DNA of 64,000 nucleotides. Source: Paraburkholderia madseniana. GTDB taxonomy: Bacteria; Pseudomonadota; Gammaproteobacteria; Burkholderiales; Burkholderiaceae. A program made the translations under genes and the position numbers. Of this stretch, positions 55,464 through 63,983 are shown in pieces. The DNA is taken from contig NZ_VOSW01000014.1 of assembly GCF_009690905.1 (NCBI RefSeq), forward strand, positions 58,635 to 122,634, given 5' to 3'. The notes under the pieces were generated by a model that was not told the DNA's origin, did no database searches, and saw only the letters and a program-made list of their open reading frames with translations. Position 1 is the first letter of the stretch. Every line of letters starts with the position of its first letter.

Positions 55464-56549
55464 TCAGGTCGAAACGCGCAGCGGCTGAACGAACTGCCGC
55501 GCGATCGTCATGTAGCGGTCTGCCGTGTCGCGCAATGTGTATCCCGCCAGTTGCCGGTTCGCTCGCGGCATGTCGAGCGCCTTGAGCAATGCGCGGCCAT
55601 AGGCCTCCGGATCGGCCGTGTCGACGAGATTGACGCCGGCAAATCCGCTGGCGAAGCCGAACGACGGAATCCGGCTCGCCACGACAGGAATACCCGAGGC
55701 GAGCGCCTCCAGAAAGCCAATGCTCTGCGCTTCGAAACGCGAAGGCATGGCAAAGACACGCGAGGAGCGAAGGATCGCGGCGACATCCAGGCGCGGCCCG
55801 CATACCGTCACGCGGCTGTCCAGGCCAAGCTGATGAACCAGCGACACCACCGCCTCGTAATAGGGGATCTCCTCGATGACTCCGCACAGCAGCAGGCGCG
55901 CTTCAGGCTCGCTCTGCACGACACGCTCGAACGCGCGAATCGTGTCCAACTGGCTCTTCCCTTCTATATAGCGGCCTAGCTGAACGATCTGCTTCGCAGG
56001 CACTGAGATATCCGGTGCGGATGGGTTGTTGTCTTCGGCGAACAGCGACGCGTCAACGCCATTCGGGATCACAACCATCGCCGGATGCTTGCCGATCTCT
56101 CGCAGGTAGTCGTCGATATTTTTCTGCGACACGCCGATGATCGCTCTCGCCCGCCGTGACAGCAGGCGCTCGGCCTGCTTGAGCGCGCCGTTCTCGAAGT
56201 CGTTGACGCCGGAGTGCATCACCCAGGCGATCGGTGTGTGCACGGGCAGAAGCCGGACATAGAGTGCGGCGAGCGTGGCATGCGCCACGATGAAGTCGGG
56301 GCGGAACTGGCGTACCACGCGATACAGGTGCAGCAATTTGCCCACCCTGCCGTGGGGGCTGCTCGGGAACAGACAGGTGACACCCGCGGCTTCCAGCTCG
56401 GCACGAATGCCGACGAAATCGTCCTGCTGGGGAAGCAGCGACGTAATACAGACCTCATGGCCGCCGCGCTGATGCTGAATCGCGAGCCCCTTTACAAGTA
56501 CTTCCGCCCCGGATAGTCGCGGTGCGTGAACCAACTGAAGAATTCTCAC
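55464..56549 (-). CDS. GT4-like glycosyltransferase, paralogue of the left-end enzyme
   Basis: 361 aa. N-terminal RILQLVHAPRLSGAEVLVKG, C-terminal IVQLGRYIEGKSQLDTIRAF and MPSRFEAQSIGFLEALASGI (EX7E). It closely parallels the gene at 25048-26130 in length and along its whole sequence. It converges on the PIG-L gene (25-base gap) and is followed upstream by 853 bases with no gene. A role in the same EPS or in a related variant is likely; donor unknown. Confidence 0.9.
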   Translation of the reverse strand: MRILQLVHAPRLSGAEVLVKGLAIQHQRGGHEVCITSLLPQQDDFVGIRAELEAAGVTCLFPSSPHGRVGKLLHLYRVVRQFRPDFIVAHATLAALYVRLLPVHTPIAWVMHSGVNDFENGALKQAERLLSRRARAIIGVSQKNIDDYLREIGKHPAMVVIPNGVDASLFAEDNNPSAPDISVPAKQIVQLGRYIEGKSQLDTIRAFERVVQSEPEARLLLCGVIEEIPYYEAVVSLVHQLGLDSRVTVCGPRLDVAAILRSSRVFAMPSRFEAQSIGFLEALASGIPVVASRIPSFGFASGFAGVNLVDTADPEAYGRALLKALDMPRANRQLAGYTLRDTADRYMTIARQFVQPLRVST

Positions 56550-57402
56550 GATTTATCTCTCTGGATAACCGCCTTTTTTGCGCAGCGGATGGACAAGCCG
56601 AGCAGCAAGTACCGGTCCCGAAAAAATGTCGGCATCCATCGTCGTTTATCTGGCGCGTCCCTTTCGCGGGACGCAGCCTCGTCTCCGTAAAACAGCGACA
56701 GTTCCGCCGCGAAGTCACTATCGCGAGGAAACGTTACACCGAAGGCCCAGCACTTTTCCGCCATCTCCAAGACTCAATCGGCTATGGAATGAGGGCTATC
56801 ACCCATTTCTCCGCGGTTTATCCCGATTCATATAGTTAGGCATCCGTTACAAATCTTTTCGACCCCACTTTCACATGGCGGATAAAGACTGATCCCCTCA
56901 TACCTATTTTTTGATGCGATCAATGCAATTAGTACTGCATCAATGTTCATACGTAACGACTCGTTACTTCTTTTAAACATACTAATGCGTATTGTTGCTG
57001 TCGATTCTTCCCATCAGAGCCTTTCTTGCTTACAGGACAGTAAAAAGTTCATCGAATGGCGCGATGGACTCAAGCACTTCGATGTGGATTGCGCTGTTCC
57101 TCAAGACGTTCGTTGTTTTCGTCACACCTTCCCCGGTCGTCCGATTCCGCCAGATCCGCCATGACGAGTGGCATGGATTCGTACGATAAGAATTTCTCTG
57201 CAGAGAAATGCGTTCGGGGCCGACAACCCGGGAAGGCATCACACCTTCGCGCGAACGAATGGTTTGCGCATCCAGGACGGCCAGTGTCGAAGCCTCGGTT
57301 ATCGGCTGGCTTGCAATTGAACCCCGATGTTCGTTCCGTCTCCCAACGCGCTTTGCGCGAAGAGCCCAACGAATGTTCAGAAAACGCATTGGTTAGAGAT
57401 TG
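56550..57402. promoter_or_regulatory. gene-free region before the second glycosidase
   Basis: About 850 bases with only short, unconvincing ORFs. 56830-57000 is AT-rich. A perfect 18-base palindrome lies at 57192-57209 (separate entry). The string TTTCCGCCATC at 56755-56765 also occurs at 49584-49594 upstream of the first glycosidase, possibly a shared site. Promoters for the glycosidase (plus) and the transferase (minus) should be here. Confidence 0.45.
57192..57209. repeat. perfect 18-base palindrome
   Basis: ATTTCTCTG followed directly by its reverse complement CAGAGAAAT. About 195 bases upstream of the second glycosidase start. Looks like a dimeric repressor site, unassigned. Confidence 0.45.
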
Positions 57403-59340
57403 ATGAAATCACAACTACTCCTACTCTCGACACTTTCTCTCGCGCTAGCGGGCTGCGGTGGTGGCGGCGGCGGTAACGGTGCTAGCAGCAACGCGACAAC
57501 CCAGCTCAACGGTTCGTCCAACTCGACTGCGGCCGGCAACAGCAGCACCGGCGGCACCGCCACGGTGAACGGCGCGGGCAACACCGTCGCGACACTCAGT
57601 TGCACGTCGCCGGCCGTCTCGGCGGGCTCCGGCAGCGCCACCATTTCCGCCGACACGCCCAGCGCGGATGGCACACGCATCTTCGCTTCCGGCAGCGCGT
57701 TCCAGCTCGCCTTCAGCACCAACGTACCGAACGCCGACACGCTGAACTGGGCCGTCACGGACACCATCGGTCGAGTGGCGGCGAGCGGCAGCACCGCCGT
57801 CCCGAGCGGTTCGAAGACCATCGCGCTCAACTGCACCTCGACGCTCGCCGGCTATTTCGCCGCAACGGGCACGCTGGCGCAGAACGGCGGTCAACTGCCA
57901 CAGGCCGGCACGCGCCCGGTCGGCATCGCGACCTTCGGTGTGCTGCCGAACCTGTCCCAGGTCGTGCCTGCGGTCACCTACGCGCATCAGGAACAGCACC
58001 GTTTCGGCATGCAGGGCGCGAACGACAACGGCGCCCTGCTGGCCGACCTCGGCATCTCGTCGACGATCGACGACCGCCAGCTCTCGACGATGGAACCGAA
58101 CGGAGCGAACACCTTCAATCCGTCAGCGAACAATCTCGATCCGTTCTACAAGACCGGCAACGTGATGCGCCTGATCCGTCTTGACGGCATCCCTGCCTGG
58201 GCGAGCAGCACCGGTGCGTTCCAGGACGACACGAGCGTGCCGAGCAGCCTTTCGTATTACCAGAGCTACATGAGCCGCGTCGGCACGGAATCGAGCGCGA
58301 TTCGCGCGGCGTACTTCCCGACCCAGTCGGCGAACTACTATCAGGTGACGTGGGAGCCCAACCAGTTCTGGACCGACACCGACGCCAATTTCATCGCGCT
58401 GTATCAGTCCGTCTATCAAGGCATCCATTCGACCGATTCGAGCGCGGTGGTGATGGGCCCGGCCGATGCGTTCCCGAGCCTGACCACGACGCGTCTGAAG
58501 CGCCTCGCGCCGCTCGGCTTCGGCAAATACATCGACGCGGTGGCAACGCACGGCTACTACGACGCGGGCACTTCGCCGTCGCATCCGCCGGAGCGCTACG
58601 ACAGTGACCCGTCGACCGCCTCAGGTTCGCTGCGCGGCCAGATGCGCGCTCTGCGCTCTGAAATGGCCACCGACTACCGAACGGGCATGAAGCTGTTCTC
58701 GACGGAAGCCGGCATCAGCTACGACCTCGGCACCTCGTACGGTCCGAACTATCCGAGCGCGAACGTGCTGTACGCGCAAGCGGCGGTCGCGGCACGCATG
58801 CACATCATCACGCTGGGTGAAGGCGCGGATCAGACCTACGTGTTCTACGGTGCGGACTATCCGGGCGAAGTCGGCTACGGCACGTTCTTCGACCTGAACG
58901 ACGCGCAAGGCGCATTCGGCGCGACGAACATCAGTCCGAAGCCGGTTGCGATGGCGATCAGCGCGATGACGCACACGCTCGATGGCACGCACACGCTCGG
59001 AGCGGTGAACGGCACGCCGACCGGCGTCTACGCCTACGCGTTCCAGCAGGTGGGCAACGGCGCGGTGATCACCGCCTTGTGGGCGCACAACAATAGCGTG
59101 TGGGACGCCAGCGTGGGCTTCAGCTCGAGCTATAGCGTGCCGTATAGCCTCACGGTGGATGCGCCGGGCACGAGCGGCACGGTGAAGGTGGTCGACATGA
59201 TGGGCAATGCGTCGAGCGCGAATTACAGCAACGGTACGCTCACGCTCAACCTGACCGAATCGCCGGTGTATGTGGTGTCGAACAACGCGTCGGTTGCCAA
59301 ATCCAACGCGACGGTGCCGGTGGGATACGTCGGTATCTAA
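57403..59340 (+). CDS. clan GH-A glycoside hydrolase lipoprotein
   Basis: 645 aa from the ATG at 57403 (a TTG lies just before it). Lipobox LALAG followed by Cys18, then a Gly/Asn/Ser/Thr-rich linker to about residue 60. An Ig-like region (60-170) and the catalytic (beta/alpha)8 domain (about 180-510) follow, with likely acid/base Glu318 (QVTWEP) and nucleophile Glu435 (LFSTEAGISYD), 117 residues apart. A C-terminal beta-sandwich has the same ending as the paralogue at 49742. It lacks that paralogue's Cys-rich N-terminal domain. As an outer-membrane lipoprotein it may trim or free EPS at the cell surface; inference from family and context. Confidence 0.82.
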   Translation: MKSQLLLLSTLSLALAGCGGGGGGNGASSNATTQLNGSSNSTAAGNSSTGGTATVNGAGNTVATLSCTSPAVSAGSGSATISADTPSADGTRIFASGSAFQLAFSTNVPNADTLNWAVTDTIGRVAASGSTAVPSGSKTIALNCTSTLAGYFAATGTLAQNGGQLPQAGTRPVGIATFGVLPNLSQVVPAVTYAHQEQHRFGMQGANDNGALLADLGISSTIDDRQLSTMEPNGANTFNPSANNLDPFYKTGNVMRLIRLDGIPAWASSTGAFQDDTSVPSSLSYYQSYMSRVGTESSAIRAAYFPTQSANYYQVTWEPNQFWTDTDANFIALYQSVYQGIHSTDSSAVVMGPADAFPSLTTTRLKRLAPLGFGKYIDAVATHGYYDAGTSPSHPPERYDSDPSTASGSLRGQMRALRSEMATDYRTGMKLFSTEAGISYDLGTSYGPNYPSANVLYAQAAVAARMHIITLGEGADQTYVFYGADYPGEVGYGTFFDLNDAQGAFGATNISPKPVAMAISAMTHTLDGTHTLGAVNGTPTGVYAYAFQQVGNGAVITALWAHNNSVWDASVGFSSSYSVPYSLTVDAPGTSGTVKVVDMMGNASSANYSNGTLTLNLTESPVYVVSNNASVAKSNATVPVGYVGI

Positions 59341-59376
59341 TTAGCAACTGCCACATCATGCGGTAGATGTAATAAA

Positions 59377-59415
59377 AACGTCAGCCGGCTTCAGGGCCGG
59401 CTGACGTTATTTTTT
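59377..59415. terminator. strong, probably bidirectional intrinsic terminator
   Basis: A perfect 13-base stem, AACGTCAGCCGGC and its complement, encloses a 6-base loop (59390-59395). It is flanked by an A-run on the left and a T-run (59410-59415) on the right, so it can end transcription of the glycosidase on the plus strand and the permease on the minus strand. Confidence 0.9.
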
Positions 59416-59467
59416 CAGACATGGGTAGCGGCGTCTGGCCGCGCACTCGCAGAGCTTCAGCCTTCCT

Positions 59468-61006
59468 TCAGCTTTCCCCCAGTCGCCCCTCCATCCCGCT
59501 CAACTCCTGCTCGCGCTCCTTCGACACCTTGCCGATCGGCGGGCCCGCAAAGCTCTTGCGCACACCCGCGCCGTACCAGATCGCCAGCAGTATCGCGAGC
59601 AAACCGACAATCACGTACACCACTTTCTGGTTAGGCGGCTGCATGCCGACATAGGCGAGCACGAGTGCGCCGAACACCGCTGCAACAGCGAATGGCTTCG
59701 ACAGCATGCCCAACTGGAACGGCCCTTTTTCCTTCCACGTGCGCCCTTCGGCGAAAATACCGGCTGCAATCGGCATAGCGTAAGAGATGAACAGGAACAC
59801 CGCGCTCCCCGCGCTCAGCACCGTGAACGCATCACCGTACAACGTCACCACGATCGCCAGCACTGCCGAGGTCCAGATCGCAGCGCCCGGCGTGCGGTGT
59901 GCCGCATTCACCTTGCGCAGCCACTTCGAGCCGGGCAAGCCACCGTCGCGGGCAAACGCGAACATCATGCGCGAGGTCGACGTAACGGCTGCGAGGCCGC
60001 ATACGTAGTTGATGAAGAACATCAGCAATTCGATCAGGATGCGCAGCGGTCCCGGAATCGGTGCAAGAATCGCTTCGAAGAATCCGGTGCCCTGCTTCAC
60101 CCCCGCAGTGATATCCGGCATCACCAGCACGAACGCGCACACCATCACGTAGCCGAAGGTGGTCGACCAGAACACGGAGCCAACGATGCCGCGCGGCACA
60201 TTGCGCGCCGCCTGATGCGTCTCCTCCGAGGTATGCGCGGAAGCGTCGAAGCCCGTGATCGTATAAGCGGTCAGCAGCAGGCCGGACAGAAACGCCATGG
60301 CGATGGTTTGCTTGGGCCATGCGCCGCCATCGATACCCGTGAAGTTGGTGAACGTATAGAGCCGCGACAGATCGATCTTGACCGGCGAATACACCAGCAG
60401 GGACACCACCAGCATGACCGTCACCACGAAGATCAGATAACCCGACAGGTCCGTGATCTTGCTGGTGATGCGAATGCCGCGATGATTCAGGAATGCTTGC
60501 GAAGCGGTGATCACGGTCAGAAAGAGCGTCTGCTGCCACCAGCCGAGCGAATCCGGACTCACACCGAACATCGGCGCGATCAGCGTGCGAAAGAACGGAT
60601 CATAGGTACCGTAGTTGATCGCGGCGACGACGAACACGAGACCGAGCAGATTCAGCCACGCGGTGAGCCAGCCCCACATTTTGCCGCCGAGAATCGAACT
60701 CCAGTGATAGAGGCCGCCTGCTGTCGGATACGACGATGCGATCTGCGCCATCGCCGCCGCCACGACCAACGCGAACAGCGAGCCGAGCGGCCAGCCGAGT
60801 CCGATCGACGCCCCGCCCGCCGCCGACAAGCCCATCTGGAACGACGTGATGCCGCCCGACAGAATGCAGATCAGCGAGAACGACACCGCGAAGTTCGAGA
60901 ACGCCCCCATGCGCCGGGACAGTTCCTGCGCGTAGCCCATCTTGTGCAACAGCTTGACGTCGTTGTCGGCGGGGTCCGCCGACGGCACGGCCGTGTTGAT
61001 GTCCAT
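59468..61006 (-). CDS. APC-superfamily amino-acid permease
   Basis: 512 aa, about twelve membrane helices. The family signature is clear: ELSRRMGAFSNFAVSFSLIC, SSYPTAGGLYHWSSILGGKM and GFDASAHTSEETHQAARNVP. This last motif is typical of the GABA/choline-type amino-acid and amine permeases. It probably imports an amino acid or polyamine. It follows the SDR gene on the same strand (68-base gap), which suggests an operon for uptake and oxidation of one substrate. Substrate not determinable. The C-terminal end is a short charged tail. Confidence 0.92.
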   Translation of the reverse strand: MDINTAVPSADPADNDVKLLHKMGYAQELSRRMGAFSNFAVSFSLICILSGGITSFQMGLSAAGGASIGLGWPLGSLFALVVAAAMAQIASSYPTAGGLYHWSSILGGKMWGWLTAWLNLLGLVFVVAAINYGTYDPFFRTLIAPMFGVSPDSLGWWQQTLFLTVITASQAFLNHRGIRITSKITDLSGYLIFVVTVMLVVSLLVYSPVKIDLSRLYTFTNFTGIDGGAWPKQTIAMAFLSGLLLTAYTITGFDASAHTSEETHQAARNVPRGIVGSVFWSTTFGYVMVCAFVLVMPDITAGVKQGTGFFEAILAPIPGPLRILIELLMFFINYVCGLAAVTSTSRMMFAFARDGGLPGSKWLRKVNAAHRTPGAAIWTSAVLAIVVTLYGDAFTVLSAGSAVFLFISYAMPIAAGIFAEGRTWKEKGPFQLGMLSKPFAVAAVFGALVLAYVGMQPPNQKVVYVIVGLLAILLAIWYGAGVRKSFAGPPIGKVSKEREQELSGMEGRLGES

Positions 61007-61074
61007 GACGCGATCCTTTGAACAGGGTTATGACGAAGCGGCAAACTGGCGTGACCGCGCGACGAAGGACCGGC

Positions 61075-61851
61075 TCACGCAGCCGTAAAGCAGTTATCCA
61101 CGTACAGGTGTGCGCCGTTGACGAAACTGGCGTCGTCGCTGGCGAGAAAGAGCGCGGCGCGTGCGACTTCTTCCGGCGCGCACAGACGGCCCTGCTGCAC
61201 CGACAGCGCCGCTTCGCTCGCATCGAAGCCATACTTCGCGAGCGCGCTGATTTCGCGACGCCCATGCGGCGTATCGATGAAACCGGGGCATACGGCGTTG
61301 CAGCGAATGCCACGGTCGCGATACTCGACGGCAATCGAACGCGCGAACATGGCGCATGCGCCTTTGGTCGTGCAGTACAGCACTTCGAGCGGCGTGGCCG
61401 CGACCGACGAGATCGACGCGGTGCACACGATCGATCCGCCGCCCGCGGCGAGCATGTGCGGCAGCACCGCGCGGGTCATCATGAACATGCTTTTCACGTT
61501 GACGTTCATGAGCCAGTCGTAGTCTTCGTCGGTGGTATCGACGAACGGTTTTACGACGATGCTGCCGGCGTGGTTGAACAGCACGTCGATACGGCCGAAG
61601 CGCGCCATGATGTTTGCCACGGCGGCGTCCACGGCTGCGCGCTTCGATACATCGGCGGCAAACAGTTCGGCTGTGCCGCCTGCCGCGCGAATTCGCGTCA
61701 CGAGTTCCTCGCCCGCATCGGTATTGATATCGACTACGGCGACCTGCGCGCCCTCCTGCGCGAACAGCAGCGACGCCGCGCCGCCCGCGCCGGTCGCGCC
61801 GCCTGACACGATTGCGATCTTGCCTTCCAGCCTGCCTGCCGATCTGCTCAT
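61075..61851 (-). CDS. SDR-family dehydrogenase/reductase
   Basis: 258 aa from the ATG at 61851 with GGGAG 6 bases upstream; the longer frame to 61905 lacks a site. Classical SDR: cofactor loop GGATGAGGA (17-25, in place of the more usual TGxxxGxG), Asp41 after the second strand suggesting NAD preference, NHAG at 93-96, catalytic Ser146, Tyr159 and Lys163. Substrate unknown. First gene of a probable two-gene operon with the APC permease and divergent from the AraC regulator. Confidence 0.92.
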   Translation of the reverse strand: MSRSAGRLEGKIAIVSGGATGAGGAASLLFAQEGAQVAVVDINTDAGEELVTRIRAAGGTAELFAADVSKRAAVDAAVANIMARFGRIDVLFNHAGSIVVKPFVDTTDEDYDWLMNVNVKSMFMMTRAVLPHMLAAGGGSIVCTASISSVAATPLEVLYCTTKGACAMFARSIAVEYRDRGIRCNAVCPGFIDTPHGRREISALAKYGFDASEAALSVQQGRLCAPEEVARAALFLASDDASFVNGAHLYVDNCFTAA

Positions 61852-61950
61852 GCGTGACTCCCGTTCTAGTGTCCAGTGCGTTGTGTTGCATTGCGTTGTG
61901 CACAAAGTAGGGGCGGCAAAAAGCGGCGACTATCCAAAATTGGCAAAAAC

Positions 61951-61972
61951 GTAAAAATCCCGTAAAAATCCG
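61951..61972. promoter_or_regulatory. tandem 11-base repeats, candidate AraC-type operator
   Basis: CGTAAAAATCC occurs twice head to tail (61951-61961, 61962-61972), one helical turn apart, in the 324-base gap between the SDR and AraC starts. This form suits binding of an AraC-type protein with two helix-turn-helix motifs, here the divergent gene's product. The rest of the gap shows nothing else notable. Confidence 0.5.
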
Positions 61973-62175
61973 GATTTCTGACAAATTCATTACATCTGAA
62001 CCTGAATGCTTGCCGTATCTGGCGGTCGCCGTGTTCGTGATCTGCGCGGACATGGCGCAGGAAGCCGCATGAGCGGCCCGGATGGGTCGCTCCAACACTG
62101 CGACGTAAATTTTTTTTCGCATACACTGACCGGCACGAGGCTTTTCGGGGAGCGCCAGTAGAATCGGGAGAAGCT

Positions 62176-63159
62176 ATGCAGCCGGTCAATCAGACAAGCA
62201 GCGCCGTCGAGATTCGCTGTTGCCGGAACATCGACGAGCAGGCGATGTTGCTCGACGCGTGGAACCAAAGCTATTGCCAGATTTCGCGCGGCGCCTTCGA
62301 CGGCTCGGTGAGTTCGTTCGCCGCGGGCGGCGTGCGGGTGTTGGTGGAGCGGCTGAACCGCACGGTCTATCAACGCGGCCAGGTGGCGCGGTCCAAGCTC
62401 GCCGTGGGCATTCCATTTCAACTCGAAGGGCATGCGCTGCTGTGCGGGCAGACGAGTCACCGTGACGGCCTGCATGTGTTTTCCGGCGATGGCGGGTTTG
62501 AGTTTTTATCGCCCGACACGCATCTGGTGGTGAATCTGGAGATCGAGCCTGGCGCGATTGGCGATCGTTTACTGCGCTCGCAGCTCGATGAAATTGGGTT
62601 GCGGCTGGGCGCGAGGCCTGGCGTATTGAATGTCGATCCTGTCCGCTTGCAGGGCTTTCGCGAGGTGCTGAAGCAATTGCTTGACGCCGTGGCTGCGACG
62701 CCGACGTTGCTCGATGATGGCGGCGTGGCGGCGGCGTTCGAGAAGTCGGTGATATTTGGTCTTGCCGAGGTATTGCAAGGAGTGCGGGATGCGGATCCAC
62801 ATGGGAATGTCGAAGCGCGTACCGCGCGGAACTGGCAACTTGTGCGCAGCGTTCGTGAGCTGGTGGAAGAGTCGCCGGATTGCCCGCTGTCAGTGGCCGA
62901 GCTATGTGCTCGGTTTCGCGCGAGTCGGCGCACTTTGCAGTATGCGTTTGAGGATACGCTTGGGGTGAATCCTTCAGCGTATATACGGGCTGTTCGGCTC
63001 GATCACGTGCGGCGTGAGTTGCGAGGTTCTGCTTCGGTGACTGAAGTCGCTACGCGGTGGGGGTTTTGGCATTTTGGGAATTTCTCGAACGAGTATCGGG
63101 GGCAGTTTGAGGAATTGCCGTCGGAGACTTGGCGGCGCAGTAGGGCGCGCGCGGGTTGA
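62176..63159 (+). CDS. AraC-family transcriptional regulator
   Basis: 327 aa. The N-terminal 220 residues are a ligand-binding part without clear family signature. The C-terminal 100 residues have the double helix-turn-helix (LSVAELCARFRASRRTLQYA; SASVTEVATRWGFWHFGNFS; NEYRGQFEELPSETWRR), similar to the EutR/OruR-type group. The start has GGGAG near 62166. It is divergent from the SDR-permease unit and probably activates it in response to the imported compound; this is inference. Confidence 0.9.
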   Translation: MQPVNQTSSAVEIRCCRNIDEQAMLLDAWNQSYCQISRGAFDGSVSSFAAGGVRVLVERLNRTVYQRGQVARSKLAVGIPFQLEGHALLCGQTSHRDGLHVFSGDGGFEFLSPDTHLVVNLEIEPGAIGDRLLRSQLDEIGLRLGARPGVLNVDPVRLQGFREVLKQLLDAVAATPTLLDDGGVAAAFEKSVIFGLAEVLQGVRDADPHGNVEARTARNWQLVRSVRELVEESPDCPLSVAELCARFRASRRTLQYAFEDTLGVNPSAYIRAVRLDHVRRELRGSASVTEVATRWGFWHFGNFSNEYRGQFEELPSETWRRSRARAG

Positions 63160-63238
63160 AAATGGCGTTTTTTTGCCTGTGCGGCGCTTTTTGTCAGTGG
63201 TCCTAGGGTGTTGGCCTTTCCTTGATCTGGCTTTAGTG

Positions 63239-63442
63239 CCTTTCCTTGAATTGTTAGTGGTCTATTAGCGTTGCCCCTGTGCGGGGCGGCACCTACTTCT
63301 CTTTGCCGGCTGCAAAGAGAAGTAGGCAAGAGAAAGCAGCTCAAACCGCTAATGCTAAGTGGGCATCGTGGCCTGCTACGGGTAGTGGTGCATCTGGAAT
63401 CTGTGTTCGTGCACCTGCATACGTCAGTGACAAGGGAGTCAT
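63239..63442. repeat. left arm of a long inverted repeat
   Basis: Bases 63239-63348 are the exact reverse complement of 63874-63983 (110 bp). Similarity then continues with mismatches to about 63442, matching 63781. A 15-base perfect hairpin, CCTACTTCTCTTTGC and its complement, lies at 63292-63306 and 63312-63326. Just outside, 63213-63238 has a partial extra copy of the CCTTTCCTTGA sequence. The ORF that starts MRGGTYFSLPAAKRSRQE in this arm also occurs in the other, so it is the repeat translated, not a gene. Confidence 0.9.
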
Positions 63443-63780
63443 ACTTCCGGCGGCGCTGCGCGCGCCGAAGCGTACTTCTCAAAACCACCCGCTACGTTTT
63501 AGCTCACACGCGCCCACACGTTTGTGCTCTTGCATTTGTGCTCTCGCGTTTGGGCTTTTGGGCTCGAGCTCTTGCGTTTTGCCCGGCGCCGTGACTCGTC
63601 ATTGCATGGCCGCTGCGAGTGTAAGTGGGACTGGTCGAAATTTCATTTGAAGTGGAGTTCGCTCATAAGTGAGGAGGCGCGTCGCCGAGGCGAAGCCGAT
63701 GGCCCCCGCATACCTCAACCGAAGCCCGTGGTTTCCCATGCAGACCCGTCCGCGACGCACGTAGTGCGGAGTGGGAGCTG
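63443..63780. other. unique centre of the inverted-repeat element
   Basis: 338 bases without a convincing gene. It contains loosely repeated pyrimidine-rich phrases (TGTGCTCT, TTTGGGCTTTTGGGCTCG near 63525-63580). No transposase or integrase coding is seen, so it does not look like a conventional insertion sequence. Confidence 0.5.
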
Positions 63781-63983
63781 ATGAGTCCTTTGTCACTAGC
63801 GCGAAACGTGGGAGAACACGGATTCCAGATGCACCACTACCCGCAGCAAACCACGGCCCCCACTTAGCAGTACCGGTTTGAGCTGCTTTCTCTTGCCTAC
63901 TTCTCTTTGCAGCCGGCAAAGAGAAGTAGGTGCCGCCCCGCACAGGGGCAACGCTAATAGACCACTAACAATTCAAGGAAAGG
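63781..63983. repeat. right arm of the long inverted repeat
   Basis: Reverse complement of the left arm: exact at 63874-63983, diverged at 63781-63873. It holds the same hairpin at 63896-63910 and 63916-63930. The window ends 17 bases after the exact match, so the outer boundary of the element may be outside. Confidence 0.9.

Noticed and set aside
57030..57403. Overlapping ORFs of 99-119 aa before the lipoprotein glycosidase
   Set aside because: Several frames are open at once in a low-GC stretch, none with domain or good start.
63279..63650. ORF beginning MRGGTYFSLPAAKRSRQE and its counterpart at 63599-63943 on the minus strand
   Set aside because: Both are translations of the two arms of the inverted repeat; no domain or conserved codon pattern.
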